NCBI GenBank assembly: GCA_947175195.1
Contig: CAMWLQ010000004.1
Coordinates: 82,498-146,497 of the forward strand
Source of the DNA: an uncultured Clostridia bacterium
Lineage (GTDB): Bacteria; Bacillota; Clostridia; Christensenellales; Pumilibacteraceae
Length of the DNA stretch: 64,000 nucleotides
Direction of reading: 5' to 3'
Shown one piece after another: positions 34,700 to 43,363 of the stretch; the first letter of the stretch is position 1, and each line of letters starts with the position of its first letter. The notes below the pieces were generated by a model. It was not told where the DNA came from and searched no databases. It was given only the letters and a program-made list of their open reading frames with translations. A program made the translations under genes and the position numbers.

Positions 34700-34738
34700 A
34701 AAAAAGCTCACCGAAAATTCTAAGAATTGTCGGTGAGC
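34700..34738 (-). terminator. Rho-independent terminator
   Basis: GCTCACCGA / TCGGTGAGC stem (34706-34714 with 34730-34738), extended by AATTCT/AGAATT, then TTTTTT on the minus strand. It ends the 34806 gene and isolates the ten-gene operon promoter. A repeat-like AT-rich stretch (34751-34800) with a GCGCTAACGCGC hairpin precedes it. Confidence 0.85.
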
Positions 34739-34805
34739 GCGGTAAATTTAAATAATATTGAATAGAGAATAATGAATAATTACGGGCTGCGCTAACGCGC
34801 ATTTA

Positions 34806-35144
34806 TTAATTTTCGTCCTTTAATTCTGCATCCGATTGCTCTGCATTTTCCGCCTTAGCCTTATCCTTTTCGGCTTGCTCGGCTTGAGCGGCGGCAAGCT
34901 GTGCCTCGTTCTCCTTGCGGATTTTTTCCATTTCTATCTCGTTGTTGATTTCGGTAATGGAATAGCCCCTGCCGCTCATCTTGACGAGCACGAACAGCGC
35001 AAGCGCCACCGCGCCGCTGCCTACCGCAACGTACGTAAAAATATTGCTGTACACGCCTGCAAGCGATACCGTGAGCGACATCACAAACACCGCCATAAAC
35101 ACCAGCGCGATTATTGCTATTATTCTTGCCGTCTTGTCTTTCAT
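34806..35144 (-). CDS. Small two-TM protein with charged coiled-coil tail
   Basis: 112 aa from the ATG at 35144. Two membrane helices (~6-28 and ~35-56) are followed by a cytoplasmic Glu/Lys/Ala-rich coiled coil (EMEKIRKENEAQLAAAQAEQ). The start is fixed by a promoter whose -10 box ends 6 nt before this ATG, making the A of ATG the predicted +1 (leaderless). A longer frame to 35189 would start upstream of the promoter. Function unknown; not part of the ten-gene operon because a terminator intervenes. Confidence 0.72.
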   Translation of the reverse strand: MKDKTARIIAIIALVFMAVFVMSLTVSLAGVYSNIFTYVAVGSGAVALALFVLVKMSGRGYSITEINNEIEMEKIRKENEAQLAAAQAEQAEKDKAKAENAEQSDAELKDEN

Positions 35145-35150
35145 AACTGT

Positions 35151-35179
35151 ATTATACATTACCCCGCAGCAAAACGCAA
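35151..35179 (-). promoter_or_regulatory. Leaderless-type promoter
   Basis: Minus strand TTGCGT (35179-35174), 17 nt, TATAAT (35156-35151), then 6 nt to the ATG at 35144, so transcription should begin at the start codon itself. Confidence 0.65.
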
Positions 35180-35194
35180 GCGTATACACAAATT

Positions 35195-35230
35195 AAAAAA
35201 GACCCTTCACCGCCTACACGACAAAGGGTC
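35195..35230 (-). terminator. Terminator after pgk
   Basis: GACCCTT / AAGGGTC stem (35201-35207 with 35224-35230) followed by TTTTTT on the minus strand, 15 nt after the pgk stop. Confidence 0.85.
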
Positions 35231-35245
35231 TACTTTTCTTAATTC

Positions 35246-36550
35246 TTATTTATCGTTCAAGCAAGCGATGCCGGGAAGTACCTTGCCTTCCAGCAATTCG
35301 AGCGACGCGCCGCCGCCCGTGCTGATGTGGCTCATCTTGTCAGCAAAGCCGAGCTGTTCTACCGCTGCCGCGCTGTCGCCGCCGCCGATAATGGTGGTGC
35401 ATTTGCCGTACACGTCGGCAAGTGCCTGCGCCACTGCGATAGTGCCCTTTGCAAGCGTCGGGTTTTCAAATACGCCCATGGGTCCGTTCCACACAACGGC
35501 TTTGGCGTTTGCCACCTTGCTTGCGTACAATGCGCGGGTCTTTTCGCCTATATCCATACCCATCATGTCGGCGGGAATAGCGTTGCTCGGTACGGTCTTT
35601 ACCTCTATCGGTCCGTCGATAGGCTCGGGGAAATGCGTGGTGACAACGGTGTCGATAGGCAGCACAAGCTCTTTGCCGAGCTTAGCCGCTTTGTCGATCA
35701 TGTCCTTGCAGTAGCCGATTTTCTCTTCGTCCAAAAGCGAGGTGCCCACCTCGTAGCCCTTGGCTTTGAGGAAGGTGTAGGACATGCCGCCGCCGATAAT
35801 GAGGGTGTCGCACTTTTCCAAAAGATTGGAAATAACGTTGAGCTTGTCGGCAACCTTAGCGCCGCCGAGTATCGCGACGAACGGATGCGGCGGGTTGTCG
35901 ATTGTCGCGCCCATGACCGACAATTCTTTCTCGATAAGCGTGCCGCATACCGCGGTCTTGATAATGCCGTATTCGACGATAGCGGCGGTGGACGCGTGCG
36001 AACGGTGCGCCGTGCCGAATGCGTCGTTTACGTACACCTCGGCGTCGTAAGCAAGCGCTTTGCAAAACGCCTCGTCCTTACCCTCTTCCTCCCAGTGGAA
36101 ACGGAGGTTTTCAAGCAGTACCGCCTCGCCGGGCTTTAATGCTTTGCGCTTAGCCGTGGCGTCGGGTCCGATTACGTCGGTCGCAAACGTCACTTTGCCG
36201 TCCAACAGCTCGTTAAGCTTTTTGGCAACGGGCGCAAGCGTAAGCTTTTTCGGCTCGTCCTTTTTGGCTTTTTCGATTATAGCCTCGGCAGTGGTTTCGC
36301 CCGCCTCGACCTTCTTTTTGTCCTTTTTGTTGAGCTTGACCTCGGCGGAGAATATGGAGTGCGGCTTGCCCATGTGCGAGCAAAGCGTGACCATTGCGCC
36401 CTGACCGAGCAGGTACTTTATGGTGGGCAACGCGCCCATAATGCGCGTTTCGTCGGTTATTACGCCGTCCTTCATAGGTACGTTAAAATCGCAACGCACA
36501 AGCACGCGCTTATTCTTTACGTCAACGTCCCGAACAGTCTTTTTATTCAT
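35246..36550 (-). CDS. pgk: Phosphoglycerate kinase
   Basis: 434 aa, slightly long. It makes ATP and 3-phosphoglycerate from 1,3-bisphosphoglycerate in glycolysis. Motifs: [55 protein letters not shown] and [10 protein letters not shown]. After the SHMGKP motif (usually SHLGRP) there is a ~30-residue Lys-rich insertion ([18 protein letters not shown]) before LAPVAKKL, which accounts for the extra length. AAGGAG lies 11 nt before the ATG. The structured repeat copy 2 lies ~60 nt upstream. No clear promoter seen. Confidence 0.97.
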   Translation of the reverse strand: MNKKTVRDVDVKNKRVLVRCDFNVPMKDGVITDETRIMGALPTIKYLLGQGAMVTLCSHMGKPHSIFSAEVKLNKKDKKKVEAGETTAEAIIEKAKKDEPKKLTLAPVAKKLNELLDGKVTFATDVIGPDATAKRKALKPGEAVLLENLRFHWEEEGKDEAFCKALAYDAEVYVNDAFGTAHRSHASTAAIVEYGIIKTAVCGTLIEKELSVMGATIDNPPHPFVAILGGAKVADKLNVISNLLEKCDTLIIGGGMSYTFLKAKGYEVGTSLLDEEKIGYCKDMIDKAAKLGKELVLPIDTVVTTHFPEPIDGPIEVKTVPSNAIPADMMGMDIGEKTRALYASKVANAKAVVWNGPMGVFENPTLAKGTIAVAQALADVYGKCTTIIGGGDSAAAVEQLGFADKMSHISTGGGASLELLEGKVLPGIACLNDK

Positions 36551-36611
36551 TGTATGTTATCTCCTTATTTGGATTATTTGCAATATTGTGTGTTTTATGC
36601 CGTGGCGGCGA

Positions 36612-36792
36612 AGGCGCGCCGCAGGCGGGTAACAGGTGGCAAGTAGCCGACGGGAGCGTACATAGACGTACGTGACCAAGGGCAACCAAATGTTGCACGA
36701 CCCTCGATTTATCGCTCACTTCGTTATTGTGAGTAGATTGCGAAGAGTCAGCCTGTGGCTGCGTAGCCCGTATCCGGCGATGGATGCGCCGC
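36612..36792 (-). repeat. ~180-bp structured interspersed element, copy 2
   Basis: Second copy of the element at 13568-13746. The hairpin CGTAC-ATAGAC-GTACG (36657-36672) replaces CGTAG-ACCCAC-CTACG of copy 1, so both arms changed together. ACGGG/CCCGT (36650-36654 with 36767-36771), CAGCC/GGCTG and GCAAC/GTTGC stems are kept. On the minus strand it starts ~5-25 nt after the stop of the 36797 gene and ends before pgk. Confidence 0.75.
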
Positions 36793-36796
36793 CGCG

Positions 36797-37588
36797 TCAC
36801 TGCACCGTGCTGCGGTACTGCGCAATCAAATACTCAAACGCGTCGCGCACCTGCAAAAAGTCGGTGTACGTGTCGCTGCCCGCGGCAAGCAACACAGGCG
36901 CGGTTATCTTGCGCCGCTCGAGGTCGGCAAACAGTTTGTCAAACCGATATTTACCACGTCCCGGCAAGCACCATTCCGCCTTGTTAAAGTCCTGCACGTC
37001 AATAAGGCTGACGCGCTGCGGCGGGCACGCGTCCAAAAACTCGCGTATGTCATACCCCGCAACCTCGGCTTGGTAAAGGCTGACCGACGCGAACAGCCTG
37101 GGACAGCGCTCCATTATCTTTTTGAAAAACTCGGGCGTAGCCGCGTACGACCAACGCATATTCTTTAACGACAGGCTCACACCGTACGTCGCCGCAATGT
37201 CGGACAACTGGCTAAGCCGCTGCGCCAACCGCTGGTAGTCGAACTCCTTGGTGTCCGTGAGGTTGATCGGACCGCGGAAGGTGTAAAACTTTGCGCCGAA
37301 CGCAAAACACGCATAGCACACCTTGCGGAAAATAAGCTCCGCGTCGGCACGCACGCGCAAGTTCGGCGAAAACAACTGCGGCTCGAACTGCGTGGACAAC
37401 GGCGAAACTGCCGCTACCTCTACCCCCATGCGCAGCTGTGCGATTTTGTCCACGTACGCTTTTTCGTAATCGGAAAAGGTATGCAGGCACACCTCGGCAG
37501 TGTCGACTCGCATCTTGCGCATTAAGTCGAAAATGTTCTCAGCCGGCGCCGTATTGAAAAACGTTGATGTGGATAAACCAATCTTCAT
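36797..37588 (-). CDS. Sugar phosphate isomerase/epimerase-like TIM barrel
   Basis: 263 aa. AP-endonuclease-2/xylose-isomerase-like TIM barrel: MKIGLSTSTFF start, VDTAEVCLHTFSDYE, a central GAKFYTFRGP strand, VSLSLKNMRW, VSLYQAEVAGYDIREFL, RVSLIDVQDF. The usual metal ligands are only partly apparent (Glu/Asp/His at strands are not all conserved: SLKNMRW replaces the common ENH type), so activity may be altered. Substrate unknown. A promoter ends 8 nt before the ATG, predicting a leaderless mRNA. Confidence 0.8.
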   Translation of the reverse strand: MKIGLSTSTFFNTAPAENIFDLMRKMRVDTAEVCLHTFSDYEKAYVDKIAQLRMGVEVAAVSPLSTQFEPQLFSPNLRVRADAELIFRKVCYACFAFGAKFYTFRGPINLTDTKEFDYQRLAQRLSQLSDIAATYGVSLSLKNMRWSYAATPEFFKKIMERCPRLFASVSLYQAEVAGYDIREFLDACPPQRVSLIDVQDFNKAEWCLPGRGKYRFDKLFADLERRKITAPVLLAAGSDTYTDFLQVRDAFEYLIAQYRSTVQ

Positions 37589-37596
37589 ATGGTGTA

Positions 37597-37625
37597 ATTA
37601 TACTACATATTAAGAAAAAAGGCAA
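37597..37625 (-). promoter_or_regulatory. Leaderless-type promoter
   Basis: Minus strand TTGCCT (37625-37620), 17 nt, TATAAT (37602-37597), 8 nt to the ATG at 37588. Confidence 0.65.
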
Positions 37626-37689
37626 GCGTTTGATATACCTACTTATTTTGAAAAAGAAGTAGACAAGAAAAGTGTAAACGAATGGTTTT

Positions 37690-37771
37690 TACTGATTTTT
37701 GTCATCCTGAACGCAGTGAAGGATCTCAACCTTATTATTCATCCCGCATTCCGAATTCCTAATTACGAATT
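37690..37771. repeat. Interspersed repeat pair
   Basis: TCATCCTGAACGCAGTGAAGGATCTCAACC... followed by GCATTCCGAATTCCTAATTACGAATT. This is the inverted counterpart of the 2536-2612 unit. It overlaps the last codons of the 37759 gene. Confidence 0.6.
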
Positions 37772-38928
37772 AATTTAAATTCCATAATCACGGGATTGTG
37801 GTCGCTGAACGCATAATCGGTATCGATTGTGTTTTCACTCACCACGGTTACGTTGCCGGAAACGATAAACCCGTCGACTACGGTGCTGTAATTTACGCCC
37901 TTTTTGTACGGCATTTCCGCGCCGCGGCATGTAGCAATCTCGGCGCTTGCGGCAATGGAGAATCCGTTTGCCAGCTCGGAATTGTGCAGCACCGAATTCT
38001 TTACCCAGTCGGGTGTTTTTTGGTCACTCGGAAAATGCTGCAGCGCCTGCGCGTCGCTGTCGAATTGATCGGCAATCAGGCAGTGGTTAAAGTCCCCGCC
38101 CGCAATTACGTAATTGCCCTTTGCGTATTCCTCGGCAAGCACGCCGTTTAGCATTTTCAGCTGCGCGGCACGGATTTTGCCGCCCTCGTCGTATGCCGAC
38201 ATATGCAGGTTTATAAGCACAAGCTGTTTTTCGCTGCCGCCTATAGGCAGGTAGTGTACGGCAAAACAGCGATCGAGGTCGAACAGCTTGTCTATAAGCG
38301 AGGTTGTAACGGGGAACGACCTGCGCACCGCGCTGTCTATTTTGTAATTGGATAGCGTGAGTATACCCGCGTTTATCGTGCCGATAGGATCGTTAAACGG
38401 GTACTGCAGGTATGCCGTGTGAAAGTTTTCGGCATACGTAGAGCTGTACGACGGCAACGCGCCGCGCATGGCTTTGACCATATTTATGTTGTAGCTGCGG
38501 TCGGCGCGCTCGTCCACCTCTTGCAAAAAGCAAAAGTCGGCGTTATATGATTTCAGCACTTGAGCTTGTCCGTCCACGTTCTTTTGCACGTCCTTCTTGT
38601 TCAAGCCCTTGGCGTACGTGCCCGTTATTTCCCTTCCGTCGTTCATAACGCCCGTGTCCATAAAGAACGAATACTCGGGCGAATACGCGCCAAACCCGAC
38701 GTTGTACGACAGCACCGTGTACGAGGTTTCAAGCTGAACTTGCTCGCTCACACTCCCCGTCACCGACAGCTTGCGATTGTCCTCTATGCGCGAGTATTGC
38801 GCTATTACGTATATCACGTACCCGCCGATAATCAGTATCATAATAGCAATAAGCGACAATATAGCAATAGCCAAAATTTTCATCAGCCATACTTTTTTCG
38901 TATTAAATGTAAAATCAAAATTACTCAT
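37759..38928 (-). CDS. Membrane-anchored endonuclease/exonuclease/phosphatase-family protein
   Basis: 389 aa from the ATG at 38928. One N-terminal membrane anchor (~15-40), then the EEP fold: SYNVGFG, catalytic-metal Glu in FLQEVDE, IGGSEKQLVLINLHMSAYDEGG shortened to LVLINLHMS, AGGDFNH, and terminal SDHNPVIMEF. All core residues (Asn, Glu, His, Asp-x-Asn, Ser-Asp-His) are present, so it should be an active phosphodiesterase or phosphatase outside the membrane; substrate unknown. The longer frame to 38946 begins with a TTG that overlaps the -10 box, so I reject it. Confidence 0.87.
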   Translation of the reverse strand: MSNFDFTFNTKKVWLMKILAIAILSLIAIMILIIGGYVIYVIAQYSRIEDNRKLSVTGSVSEQVQLETSYTVLSYNVGFGAYSPEYSFFMDTGVMNDGREITGTYAKGLNKKDVQKNVDGQAQVLKSYNADFCFLQEVDERADRSYNINMVKAMRGALPSYSSTYAENFHTAYLQYPFNDPIGTINAGILTLSNYKIDSAVRRSFPVTTSLIDKLFDLDRCFAVHYLPIGGSEKQLVLINLHMSAYDEGGKIRAAQLKMLNGVLAEEYAKGNYVIAGGDFNHCLIADQFDSDAQALQHFPSDQKTPDWVKNSVLHNSELANGFSIAASAEIATCRGAEMPYKKGVNYSTVVDGFIVSGNVTVVSENTIDTDYAFSDHNPVIMEFKLIRN

Positions 38929-38937
38929 AACACGAAT

Positions 38938-38966
38938 ATTGTACAATATTATTCAAAGAATTTCAA
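38938..38966 (-). promoter_or_regulatory. Leaderless-type promoter
   Basis: Minus strand TTGAAA (38966-38961), 17 nt, TACAAT (38943-38938), 9 nt to the ATG at 38928. Confidence 0.6.
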
Positions 38967-38992
38967 TACCCGCACGAAAAAAATTTTTACGG

Positions 38993-39037
38993 AAAAAAAG
39001 GCGTTCGGCAATTTTTACGATTACCGCAACGCCTTTA
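38993..39037 (-). terminator. Rho-independent terminator
   Basis: AAAGGCGTT / AACGCCTTT stem with TTTTTTTCC on the minus strand; ends the 39132-41032 gene run. Nothing else is visible between 39038 and 39131. Confidence 0.75.
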
Positions 39038-39131
39038 AACGCCGTAATTTGCGTTGTAAGCGGCACTTTGCTCGCAACGCTTATTTATACCATCTTGCTC
39101 ATTTTACTCGCATACACGCGCATAAAAGCGC

Positions 39132-39695
39132 CTATTCGGGCTTTAACAATATCACTTCGCGGTATTTGGGCGAATACAAAACATCTATCTCTTTGTCTAA
39201 ATATTTATGCCAACAATAATCGTGACTGCTCGTAAATTTCAAATGACTGCCGTCATATTTAAAGCTGATGCGTATCGTGTACCCGTCATTATTGTTGTTA
39301 CCTAAATAATTCAAAAAATTAACAACAGGTCCGTCATCATGAGGGCGCTTATACTGCGAATACGCTTTTAGCATAACTGCGTCCTCCAGCCATAATTCGA
39401 TTTCTTTTCTCCCATTGATTTTTTTACGCACGCATCTCAACCCAAAGAATAGCGCCGTAAACAAAACAACGCATATCACAAAAATACATATTGCACTTAT
39501 GCCCCAATTCACACTGCCGAGCGCCGTATATACGGCAAGTAAGGTTACGCCTACTATCGCACTTAATGACCCCAAAGCAACAAAAATCACGGTCATTATC
39601 AACAATGACCTAACCGAACTCCCCACCAATCCGTGTTTTAACGACCCGGCTATTCTTTTTTTGTCAAAATCTTTTTCCATTTTTCGGCGTTTCAC
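39132..39695 (-). CDS. Two-TM membrane protein, possible DUF3592-like end
   Basis: 187 aa if the GTG at 39695 is used, 182 aa if the ATG at 39680 is used; neither has a good ribosome site. Two membrane helices at ~30-60 and ~68-90, then a soluble domain ending KEIDVLYSPKYREVILLKPE, which resembles the closing strand of DUF3592 proteins. Last gene of a four-gene run (41032 to 39132) and followed by a terminator. Function unknown. Confidence 0.72.
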   Translation of the reverse strand: MKRRKMEKDFDKKRIAGSLKHGLVGSSVRSLLIMTVIFVALGSLSAIVGVTLLAVYTALGSVNWGISAICIFVICVVLFTALFFGLRCVRKKINGRKEIELWLEDAVMLKAYSQYKRPHDDGPVVNFLNYLGNNNNDGYTIRISFKYDGSHLKFTSSHDYCWHKYLDKEIDVLYSPKYREVILLKPE

Positions 39696-39709
39696 TTACG
39701 TAGATAAGA

Positions 39710-40045
39710 TTACTTATTTTTAAGATTGTCCCGCGCCTCGGCGTTGTTTGATATTACCATGCTGACGGTTTGGCATTTATCGAGATCGGCGCATGCGCCG
39801 CATGTTTCGTGTTTTTTGCCGAGCGCGCATTGCCGTATAGGACACAAGCTATCGCAAAACGGTGTTTTAGCTCCGTCCAAGCGACAACCCTCGCAGTTTA
39901 TCATTTCGGGCGTGATTTCCACTCCGTTCATTTCCGACCACTGCCTTGCCACCTTTTGGCGCAGCTCGTTGTCATCGTTAAGCGTCGCTTTTCTCGCGTC
40001 GCACGCCTCGCAATCCAGTCCGCAGTATGCAATAAGTTTTTTCAT
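39710..40045 (-). CDS. Cys-rich DUF3795 protein
   Basis: 111 aa. The N-terminus KKLIAYCGLDCEACDARKAT and further CEGC, CDSLCPIRQC and CGACADLDKC groups match DUF3795, a small family that probably binds zinc or an iron-sulfur cluster. AGGAG precedes the ATG. It lies 12 nt after the TfoX-type gene. No enzymatic role can be stated. Confidence 0.88.
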   Translation of the reverse strand: MKKLIAYCGLDCEACDARKATLNDDNELRQKVARQWSEMNGVEITPEMINCEGCRLDGAKTPFCDSLCPIRQCALGKKHETCGACADLDKCQTVSMVISNNAEARDNLKNK

Positions 40046-40057
40046 ATGTATTATCTC

Positions 40058-40312
40058 CTATTTTAACGAGTCGCTAAAAGCTTTTAGGTTTGCTTTTGTC
40101 TTTTCGGGCAAGTTGTTAAATTCTATATTTTGGATAGCCCCTTCCAGCGTATATAAATGCACCAAGCACACGTTTGGGTACTTTTCTTTTAGCCTACAAA
40201 ACGCATCCCTTGCGCCCAGCTCTATCAATTCCTCGGCAGTGGTTATGCCCACGCTTTTAAGCTTACTTGCCATTTCCCTGCCAATATTTTGCATAGACGT
40301 CAATTCGGTCAT
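40058..40312 (-). CDS. TfoX C-terminal-domain protein
   Basis: 84 aa. NIGREMASKLKSVGITTAEEL and LGARDAF ... VCLVHLYTLEGAI are the helix-hairpin-helix-like TfoX_C pattern; the N-terminal TfoX domain is absent, as in many stand-alone members. The ATG at 40312 is preceded by AGGAGTG; the GTG two codons upstream is part of that site. Often found beside DUF3795 genes (my recollection); role unknown. Confidence 0.85.
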   Translation of the reverse strand: MTELTSMQNIGREMASKLKSVGITTAEELIELGARDAFCRLKEKYPNVCLVHLYTLEGAIQNIEFNNLPEKTKANLKAFSDSLK

Positions 40313-40327
40313 ATACACTCCTATTAT

Positions 40328-41032
40328 TCAACACAACAATATTGTTTCTAATTTGAAAGCGAATTTATATCGCGTTATTAGTCTTACGAATTTTTCCTTA
40401 TCATCGCAAAACAAAGCGAACACTTTTTTATTAGCAATTATGTCGGTATTGTTGACTAAAAAGTTATAGAAATTGTTGTCGATTTCGGGAAGTACACAAC
40501 TATCTTTTTCACATTGCACAAAAGCACCCAAAAACAATTTTCCGGAATAATAATTTGCATTAAAAACAACCCTTGCTTTTTCAAACGGGATAATCTTTGG
40601 CTCAACTCCGTCTTTGATTTCTTCAAACGGAACAATCAACGTTTCATACGAGTGCTCATTATTATTTACAAAGCCCTCTTCTGTTATGATATTTTGTTCA
40701 ATCAGCTTTTGCTTTGCCTCTTGGTAATCTATCGCATAAAATTCGTTTGTAAGCTTTTTAGCAATATCGCCACACAATTGTTCTTTAACCCTTCTTGACT
40801 TTACGACCAACACTACGCTCATAACGGCTAAAACGCCAAACCAAACAAACTCGGGAATAAAGCACCATACGCCTTCGTCGGTTACAAGAAATCCTATCAA
40901 TAACCCACTTACTAACGCGACAATCGCGCCTCCCAACATAACAATAATATATGCCCACAAAAACTTGTTAAATTTCCATTGGTAGCTCGGCATATTCTCT
41001 TTTTCATGCTGCAATATTTCTTTGAATTTCAT
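40328..41032 (-). CDS. Two-TM membrane protein, unknown
   Basis: 234 aa. Membrane helices at ~27-50 and ~58-80, short KSRRVKEQ stop-transfer, then a ~150-residue cytoplasmic alpha/beta domain. First gene of the 41032-39132 run, with a clear TTGACA promoter and a weak ribosome site (AGGAA, 6 nt before the ATG). Lower GC than the neighbouring 13-36 kb genes. Not recognised. Confidence 0.75.
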   Translation of the reverse strand: MKFKEILQHEKENMPSYQWKFNKFLWAYIIVMLGGAIVALVSGLLIGFLVTDEGVWCFIPEFVWFGVLAVMSVVLVVKSRRVKEQLCGDIAKKLTNEFYAIDYQEAKQKLIEQNIITEEGFVNNNEHSYETLIVPFEEIKDGVEPKIIPFEKARVVFNANYYSGKLFLGAFVQCEKDSCVLPEIDNNFYNFLVNNTDIIANKKVFALFCDDKEKFVRLITRYKFAFKLETILLC

Positions 41033-41061
41033 AACAAATTCCTATCTAAAACTATGCTGAT

Positions 41062-41090
41062 AGTATATTACAACACGCGCCTATTGTCAA
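41062..41090 (-). promoter_or_regulatory. Sigma-A promoter
   Basis: Minus strand TTGACA (41090-41085), 17 nt, TATACT (41067-41062), giving a ~25-nt leader before 41032. Confidence 0.7.
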
Positions 41091-41154
41091 TAGCAAACTT
41101 ATCATAAGATTGAGACTCATCGCTGCGCGCCATGCGCTCAATCGAGTGACAAAA

Positions 41155-41190
41155 TAAAAAGACGCTCAGCTTTCTCCAAGCGTCTTTTTG
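41155..41190. terminator. Bidirectional terminator after MACPF gene
   Basis: AAAAAGACGCT ... AGCGTCTTTTT stem-loop; U-runs on both strands. Nearly the same sequence serves as the 5S terminator at 44195-44228. A GAGACTCATCGC...GCGCTCAATCGAG repeat-like palindrome lies beside it (41110-41148). Confidence 0.7.
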
Positions 41191-41201
41191 CTTATGCACT
41201 G

Positions 41202-43085
41202 TTAATGTTCTTGTTCGGGCAGCTTGCCTTTATATACACCGCCACGCATATCTCCTACGCCCGTAGGGCAAATGCTATTGTATGCACCGTTATACCCGCT
41301 TACCTCAAGCTTGCCTTTGTTTTTGCAGTTATAATATGAACTTTCATAGCGTTCAACCTCTTGCCCTATAATTCCGCCGGCATAGCAATAGCCGCCGATA
41401 TAATGGTAACCATGTAGATTGCCGTAATTAGTACAATCGTGGAACTTTACGGCTGCACCTTCCCCGACCATTCCGCCCACTGTAGCCGCATATCTTCGAC
41501 TGACAAGCGATATATTATTTTCGCAGTTTTTGATTTTTGCATTATATGCATATCCGACAATACCACCGACGTGCGCGTTGCCGTTTGTGTCGGTATCGTA
41601 ACTAAATGTTCCCGATGATATTTTTACATTTTCCACGGTGCCATAGAGTGTTCCCGCTACGACACCGAAGTACACACGAGTTTTGGCATTATTGACTTTA
41701 GGTCCGTTGACATTTACGTTTAATTCCTTGAAATCAAGATTTTTTACTACGCCCTTTTCGCCTATATAACCAAATAAACCGAAGTAAATCCTGCTGTCCT
41801 TTTCGGCTATTTCGGTGTGGCGTTTCATTTTGGTTATAGCGTGTCCATCGCCGTCAAGCTCGCCGTTAAAAGCCTTTTCGCGATAGAATCCTCCGATTGC
41901 CTGCCATTCCGCAAACGGGCTTAAATCAATATCGTTTTTAAGTTTAAAATAAGCGTCCATGTTAAGACCTATATTTTTCAAATGTTCGGCATTTGATATA
42001 ACAAACGGATCGTCCTTTGTTCCTCTACCGCTTTCGTAGTATATCGTATTGGAGAATAGGAATCCCTTTATAATCTTGTCGTATGTATTCTTGTAATAAT
42101 TAACAAATGCCGCCTCCATTTCGCCCGCCATATCCGAATACTCTTGGGGTAGCATTTGCCACAGCGGAATAAGTCCGTCGTCAGAATAGCCTATAAGCGC
42201 GGCGTTTGTGTCTTTTTGATTAAACGAGTCCCACCACGTTTTGTAGTTTTCCTTAAAATCATCGATTGAGCTGGCACCGAACGCATCACCGCCGTACGCA
42301 ACAGCCGTAAAGGACATTTCTATATCCGTCGCCTCTTTTCCAAGCACCGACTTGACCTCATTCATTGCCTCGGTTTTTGCCTTTACACAGTCCATACCGA
42401 ACTTAAGCGCTCTTGATAGTTCCGATACCTTTTCATCATTAATTGTCACCCTGTTTGTGACCGTGCTGAAATATGCATTTAACCGTCCACCAAAAATTGC
42501 CGAGCCTATTAGGTGAGTTCCGTAAGTATCGAAAAACTTTATAAATTCCTTTTCCGTTCGATTGTTGTACAAATGCTTAAGACTGTCTTTATAGGCGCTT
42601 GAAAGGTAATCGATATACCTTCCACGCCGTCCGTAATCTACAAGCGACAGACTGAATCTCTCTATATAATGGTCAAATACGCTGTAATATTTTTCGGTGT
42701 AACGCTTATATTCAAAGTTACTGCTCGTCTTTAATCCAATTTCGACACCTACACTTATGCCTACCGCCTCATCGTCTACTCCCAAATTCAGCTTATACGT
42801 GAGCGATGAATTTGTCATTAAATCGGAAATGGAATTTGTGGAATACGTCTTGACATTATTATAATTGTGCATGTTAATGTCAAACGACGCCTTGTCGAGC
42901 TTGGACCTGTCCAAAACCGACACGCCCCTTTTGTATTCGTTGTAGCTTTTTGCCTTTACAACGTCCACCGTAAACCCGACCCCTGTTTGCAAATACAGTT
43001 CACTTAAATCTTCTGTCATGTCCGCGTCGTTGCTGATTGAAATAGAAAATATATCCTCATCAACAAGTTCTTTGAGCTCCATCAT
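41202..43085 (-). CDS. MACPF-domain protein with GLUG-type repeats
   Basis: 627 aa. The membrane-attack-complex/perforin signature Y188-G-T-H191 lies in FFDTYGTHLIGSAIFGG, preceded by the expected beta-sheet/helix pattern (FEYKRYTEKYYSVFDHY). From ~365 a second part has repeated GLUG-like motifs (FGLFGYIGEKG, FGVVAGTLYGTV, GGIVGYAYNA, GGMVGEGAAV, GGIIGQEV), as in large secreted surface proteins. No signal peptide or membrane anchor: the protein begins MMELKELVDED, after GGGAGGG. It may be released by lysis or an unusual route, or act inside. Pore formation is a family inference. Confidence 0.85.
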   Translation of the reverse strand: MMELKELVDEDIFSISISNDADMTEDLSELYLQTGVGFTVDVVKAKSYNEYKRGVSVLDRSKLDKASFDINMHNYNNVKTYSTNSISDLMTNSSLTYKLNLGVDDEAVGISVGVEIGLKTSSNFEYKRYTEKYYSVFDHYIERFSLSLVDYGRRGRYIDYLSSAYKDSLKHLYNNRTEKEFIKFFDTYGTHLIGSAIFGGRLNAYFSTVTNRVTINDEKVSELSRALKFGMDCVKAKTEAMNEVKSVLGKEATDIEMSFTAVAYGGDAFGASSIDDFKENYKTWWDSFNQKDTNAALIGYSDDGLIPLWQMLPQEYSDMAGEMEAAFVNYYKNTYDKIIKGFLFSNTIYYESGRGTKDDPFVISNAEHLKNIGLNMDAYFKLKNDIDLSPFAEWQAIGGFYREKAFNGELDGDGHAITKMKRHTEIAEKDSRIYFGLFGYIGEKGVVKNLDFKELNVNVNGPKVNNAKTRVYFGVVAGTLYGTVENVKISSGTFSYDTDTNGNAHVGGIVGYAYNAKIKNCENNISLVSRRYAATVGGMVGEGAAVKFHDCTNYGNLHGYHYIGGYCYAGGIIGQEVERYESSYYNCKNKGKLEVSGYNGAYNSICPTGVGDMRGGVYKGKLPEQEH

Positions 43086-43325
43086 TTTACCCTCCCGAAT
43101 ATTATATTTTTCAGCCGTATCATAAAATTAACACGCCTGATAACAATACCATTATACAATAAAATATACCTGATTTTCCGAATTAGTCGGTTAAAGAATT
43201 TAGCCGATTTATTCGTAAAATGTGGCATTAAAAAGAATTATGTCGTATTGATTTTTTGTCATCAGAAAGTGAGCCTACTTTTATGAAACATTGCCGATAA
43301 CCATATTCTCACTTATACAAACGGC
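43086..43325. other. Intergenic, no gene seen
   Basis: AT-rich divergent region between the MACPF gene and the DUF3592 gene. TATAAT-like boxes occur near 43105 and 43155 on the minus strand, but no convincing -35 partner. Nothing else recognised. Confidence 0.5.
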
Positions 43326-43354
43326 TTGCAAATTCGATGAAATTGTGTTATATT
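43326..43354 (+). promoter_or_regulatory. Leaderless-type promoter
   Basis: TTGCAA (43326-43331), 17 nt, TATATT (43349-43354), 9 nt to the ATG at 43364. It supports that ATG as the original start of the interrupted gene. Confidence 0.55.
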
Positions 43355-43363
43355 ATCTGCGAC

